Below are positions 61,694 through 64,000 of a stretch of DNA of 64,000 nucleotides, piece by piece. The first letter of the stretch is position 1; each line of letters starts with the position of its first letter. The translations under genes were made by a program, and so were the position numbers. The stretch covers positions 1 through 64,000 of the forward strand of contig NZ_PVTG01000015.1 in the NCBI RefSeq assembly GCF_003002915.1, written 5' to 3'. Origin of the DNA: Geodermatophilus tzadiensis (lineage in GTDB: Bacteria; Actinomycetota; Actinomycetes; Mycobacteriales; Geodermatophilaceae). The notes below the pieces were generated by a model, which saw nothing but the letters and a program-made list of their open reading frames with translations, was not told where the DNA came from and ran no database searches.

Positions 61694-61888
61694 TCAGGCG
61701 GCGCGGCGCCCGGCGACCGCCTCGACCACGGCCTCCAGGCCGCCGAGGAAGAAGGCGGTGCCGCAGTCGGAGCACACCCACTCGGGGCACTCGGCGCCGT
61801 CGTCGGTGTGCCCGTCGACGCACGGGGGCTGCTCGAACACCCGCTCGTCACCGCAGGTCGGGCAGGGCCAGTGCTGCTGGGCGTCCAC
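61694..61888 (-). CDS. Small zinc-ribbon protein
   Basis: A 64-residue protein with CPTC near residue 9, a Cys at 23, and CPEWVCSDCG near residues 34-43, giving two pairs of cysteines for one or two zinc sites. The C-terminus forms one helix (GLEAVVEAVAG). Function unknown, perhaps an adaptor or nucleic-acid binder. The GTG at 61888 is preceded by GAGGAGGTGTCCGGA, with GGAGG at suitable spacing. Confidence 0.7.
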   Translation of the reverse strand: MDAQQHWPCPTCGDERVFEQPPCVDGHTDDGAECPEWVCSDCGTAFFLGGLEAVVEAVAGRRAA

Positions 61889-61982
61889 TCCGGACACCTC
61901 CTCGCCGTTCCGTCGCGTGCCGGGACCGGTCCGTCCCGCTCTGCCGCGACGGTGACACGCCCCACCGACAGTCCCGGGGAGC

Positions 61983-64000
61983 TCAGCCCGGCGTGTCCCC
62001 TCCCCCGCTGTGCGCGACGTCGGGTACCGCACCGCGCGTGGCGGCGACCAGGGCCGTCTCCACCCGCGCCCGCTGCCCGGCGTCGATCCGCTCGCCGGTG
62101 GGGCTGACCACGTAGAAGTAGTCGGCGGCGTCGGCGCCGAGGGTCTCGATGCGGGCGGAGGTGACGTCGAGCCCCTCGGCGGCCAGCGCCGCGGTGAGCC
62201 GGTAGAGCAGGCCCGCCCGGTCGGCGGCACGCACCTCGACGATGCCGGTCGCCTCGCCGCTGACCTCCGAGTCGTGCCAGGAGATCCGCGGCGGCGTGGC
62301 GCGCCCGGTGCCCTGCCGGTAGTCGGCCTCGCGCTGACGCAGCCGGTCGGCCAGCGGCAGCGTCCCCTCCAGCGCGGCGCGGACGGCGTCGGCCAGGATC
62401 GTCGGCTGCGGCACCCGGCCGAAGCGCGGGCGGACGGCGAACACGGCCGTCGCCCGCCCGTCGACGACGTTGACCTTCGCCGCCCGGACGTCGAGCTGGT
62501 TGAGCGCGAGCACCCCCGCCAGCCGGCTGAACAACCCCGGCCGGTCGGGCGCGCCGATGGTCACCTGCTGACCGTCGGCGAGGTCCTCCACCCCGACGGT
62601 CACCGCGCCGTCGGTCCCCGCGGCCCGCACGCTCGGCTCGGTCGGGTGCAGCACCGGTCCGGGGTCGGCGCCGGCGGCCGGCACACCGCCCAGCCGGGCC
62701 TGCACGCGGGCCACCAGGTGGGCGACCAGGTGCGCCTTCCACGGCGACCAGGCCGAGCTGCTGGTGGCCGCGCCGTCGGCCTGCGCCAGCGCGTGCAGCA
62801 GCTGCAGCACCTGGGCGTCCCCGCCGATCGTCGCCGCGACCCGGTCGATGGTGGCCGGGTCGTCGATGTCGCGGCGGACGGCGGTGTCGGGCAGCAGCAG
62901 GTGGTGGCGCACGAGCGTGCCCAGCGTGGCGGCGTCGACGTCGGAGAAGCCCATCCGCGCGGCGATGGCGGCGGCGACCGGCTCGCCGACGACGCTGTGG
63001 TCGCCGGGCCAGCCCTTGCCGACGTCGTGCAGCAGCGCGGCGACCAGCAGCAGGTCGGGCCGGTCGACGTCGTGGGTGAGCTCGGCGGCCGCCGCGGCCG
63101 CCTCGACCAGGTGCCGGTCGACGGTGAACCGGTGCCACGGGTGGCGCTGCGGCAGCGAGCGGACGCGGTCCCACTCGGGCAGCAGCCGGGCCAGCAGCCC
63201 CTCCTGGTCCAGCTGCTCGATCACCGGCACCGCCGGGCGGCCGCTGGCCAGCAGCCGCAGGAACGACCAGCGCACCTCCGCCGGCCACGGCTCGGGCACC
63301 GGTGGGGAGTGCACGGCGAGCACCTTGAGCGTGTACGGCGACAGCAGCAGGTCCTCGCGGGCGGCGGCCGCGGCGCCGCGCAGCAGCAGCCCCGGGTCGG
63401 CGGCCGGGCGGGCGTCGCGGGCGAGCACCACCTCGTCGCCCTGGCGCACCACGCCCTCGGCCAGCGGCTCGCGGCGGACCCGCCGGTAGCGGGCGCGGGG
63501 GCGGCGGACCAGCGCCGCCTCCACCCGCCGCCAGGTGTCGTCGGCGACGAAGGCCAGCCGGCGGCCGGCCAGGCTCACCTCGCGCAGCAGCCGGTCCTCG
63601 TCGGCCAGACCCAGGGCGGCCGCGACCGGCCGCTGCTCCTGCCGGACGAGGACGTCGCCGGGGCGGCCGGTGCGGCGGCGCAGCTCGTCGCGCACGTCGA
63701 GGAGGAAGGCGTACACCGCCTCGACCTCGGCGGAGGGCTCGTCGACCAGCTGGGCGGCGGCGACCGCGCGCAGCACCTGCCCCTCGCGCAGGCCGCCGTA
63801 GGCCTCCTTGAGGTCGGGCTCGAGCAGGAAGGCCAGCTCCCCGACCTGCCGGGCGCGCGTGCGGCGCAGGTCGCGCAGCTGGGGCAGCAGCCGGCCCGCC
63901 GACTGCCGCCAGCTGGCCAGCGTGGCGGCCCGCAGCGCGGCGGCCAGCCCGGCGTCACCGGCGACCAGCCGGGCGTCGAGCAGGCCGAGCCCGGCCTTGA
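61983..64000 (-). CDS. glnD: PII uridylyltransferase GlnD, 5' part outside window
   Basis: Adds or removes UMP (in actinobacteria AMP) on the PII protein according to glutamine level. The window holds the C-terminal 672 or so residues. The reading frame is open to the right edge, with GELAFLLEPDLKEAYGGLRE in the nucleotidyltransferase-linked region, an HD domain (LLLVAALLHDVGKGWPGDHS), and two ACT domains (TIGAPDRPGLFSRLAGVLAL and VRAADRAGLLYRLTAALAAE) ending near 61983. It lacks only its N-terminus here. ffh-glnD proximity matches mycobacteria. Confidence 0.95.
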   Translation of the reverse strand, partial: KAGLGLLDARLVAGDAGLAAALRAATLASWRQSAGRLLPQLRDLRRTRARQVGELAFLLEPDLKEAYGGLREGQVLRAVAAAQLVDEPSAEVEAVYAFLLDVRDELRRRTGRPGDVLVRQEQRPVAAALGLADEDRLLREVSLAGRRLAFVADDTWRRVEAALVRRPRARYRRVRREPLAEGVVRQGDEVVLARDARPAADPGLLLRGAAAAAREDLLLSPYTLKVLAVHSPPVPEPWPAEVRWSFLRLLASGRPAVPVIEQLDQEGLLARLLPEWDRVRSLPQRHPWHRFTVDRHLVEAAAAAAELTHDVDRPDLLLVAALLHDVGKGWPGDHSVVGEPVAAAIAARMGFSDVDAATLGTLVRHHLLLPDTAVRRDIDDPATIDRVAATIGGDAQVLQLLHALAQADGAATSSSAWSPWKAHLVAHLVARVQARLGGVPAAGADPGPVLHPTEPSVRAAGTDGAVTVGVEDLADGQQVTIGAPDRPGLFSRLAGVLALNQLDVRAAKVNVVDGRATAVFAVRPRFGRVPQPTILADAVRAALEGTLPLADRLRQREADYRQGTGRATPPRISWHDSEVSGEATGIVEVRAADRAGLLYRLTAALAAEGLDVTSARIETLGADAADYFYVVSPTGERIDAGQRARVETALVAATRGAVPDVAHSGGGDTPG

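Overview
The window is a piece of a very G+C-rich (about three quarters by eye) actinobacterial chromosome. Gene content, dense 4-base stop/start overlaps, frequent GTG starts and the style of the proteins suggest a Geodermatophilales organism (Blastococcus, Geodermatophilus or Modestobacter type). The family placement is an inference from recalled protein style, not a search. The core gene order follows, from memory, the Mycobacterium tuberculosis segment running from dapB (Rv2773c) to glnD (Rv2918c), so most of the window is conserved backbone rather than an island. No transposase, phage gene, CRISPR array or tRNA was seen, and no stretch over 300 bases lacks a gene.

Layout, almost all on the minus strand. 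The left edge (1-243) is the leader of an rRNA operon whose 16S gene lies just outside the window. Then come dapB, a VanZ-like gene, an M16 peptidase, pnp, rpsO and ribF (244-6771); ilvE and two small genes (6808-9152); and the translation block truB, MATE exporter, nrnA, rbfA, ylxP-like, infB, ylxR-like, nusA, rimP (9187-19055). Two plus-strand envelope genes follow, then PbpLipo-type PBP, GNAT, ispG, a TPR-like membrane protein (plus), rseP and dxr (19283-28365). A more variable stretch (28521-38448) carries a sortase-type surface protein, an LCP protein, DUF2631, a VIT1-type transporter with rlmN, a proline-rich membrane protein, and a plus-strand run: SpoU methyltransferase, ECF sigma with SnoaL domain, DHFR-like reductase, PPK2 and a DUF952-GNAT fusion. 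cdsA, frr, pyrH, tsf and rpsB form the next conserved group (38415-43002), with an M23 and a TMEM175-type gene diverging from it. The sigma-xerC-dprA-comM-yraN chain, DUF2469-rnhB, an atypical LuxR regulator, lepB, rplS, nudix, trmD, rimM, khpA and rpsP follow, then VOC, proS, amidohydrolase, ffh, a winged-helix protein, a zinc-ribbon protein and the 3' part of glnD running off the right edge.

The genes work mainly in translation and ribosome assembly, RNA decay, isoprenoid (ispG, dxr) and phospholipid (cdsA) precursor supply, envelope building and protein export. The most interesting non-coding signals are: a family of five GC-rich palindromes, four of them next to a stop codon; a recurring -10-like hexamer 5-8 bases before start codons, suggesting leaderless transcripts; a structured leader before rplS; a perfect 20-bp inverted repeat inside the start of the LCP gene; and an AT-richer, motif-rich control region before a response regulator that has lost its phosphorylation residues. 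rseP appears to start at a CTG codon, and ATG-only annotation would remove its catalytic HEFGH motif. I found no clearly new multi-gene system; the palindrome family and the regulator region are the best leads.
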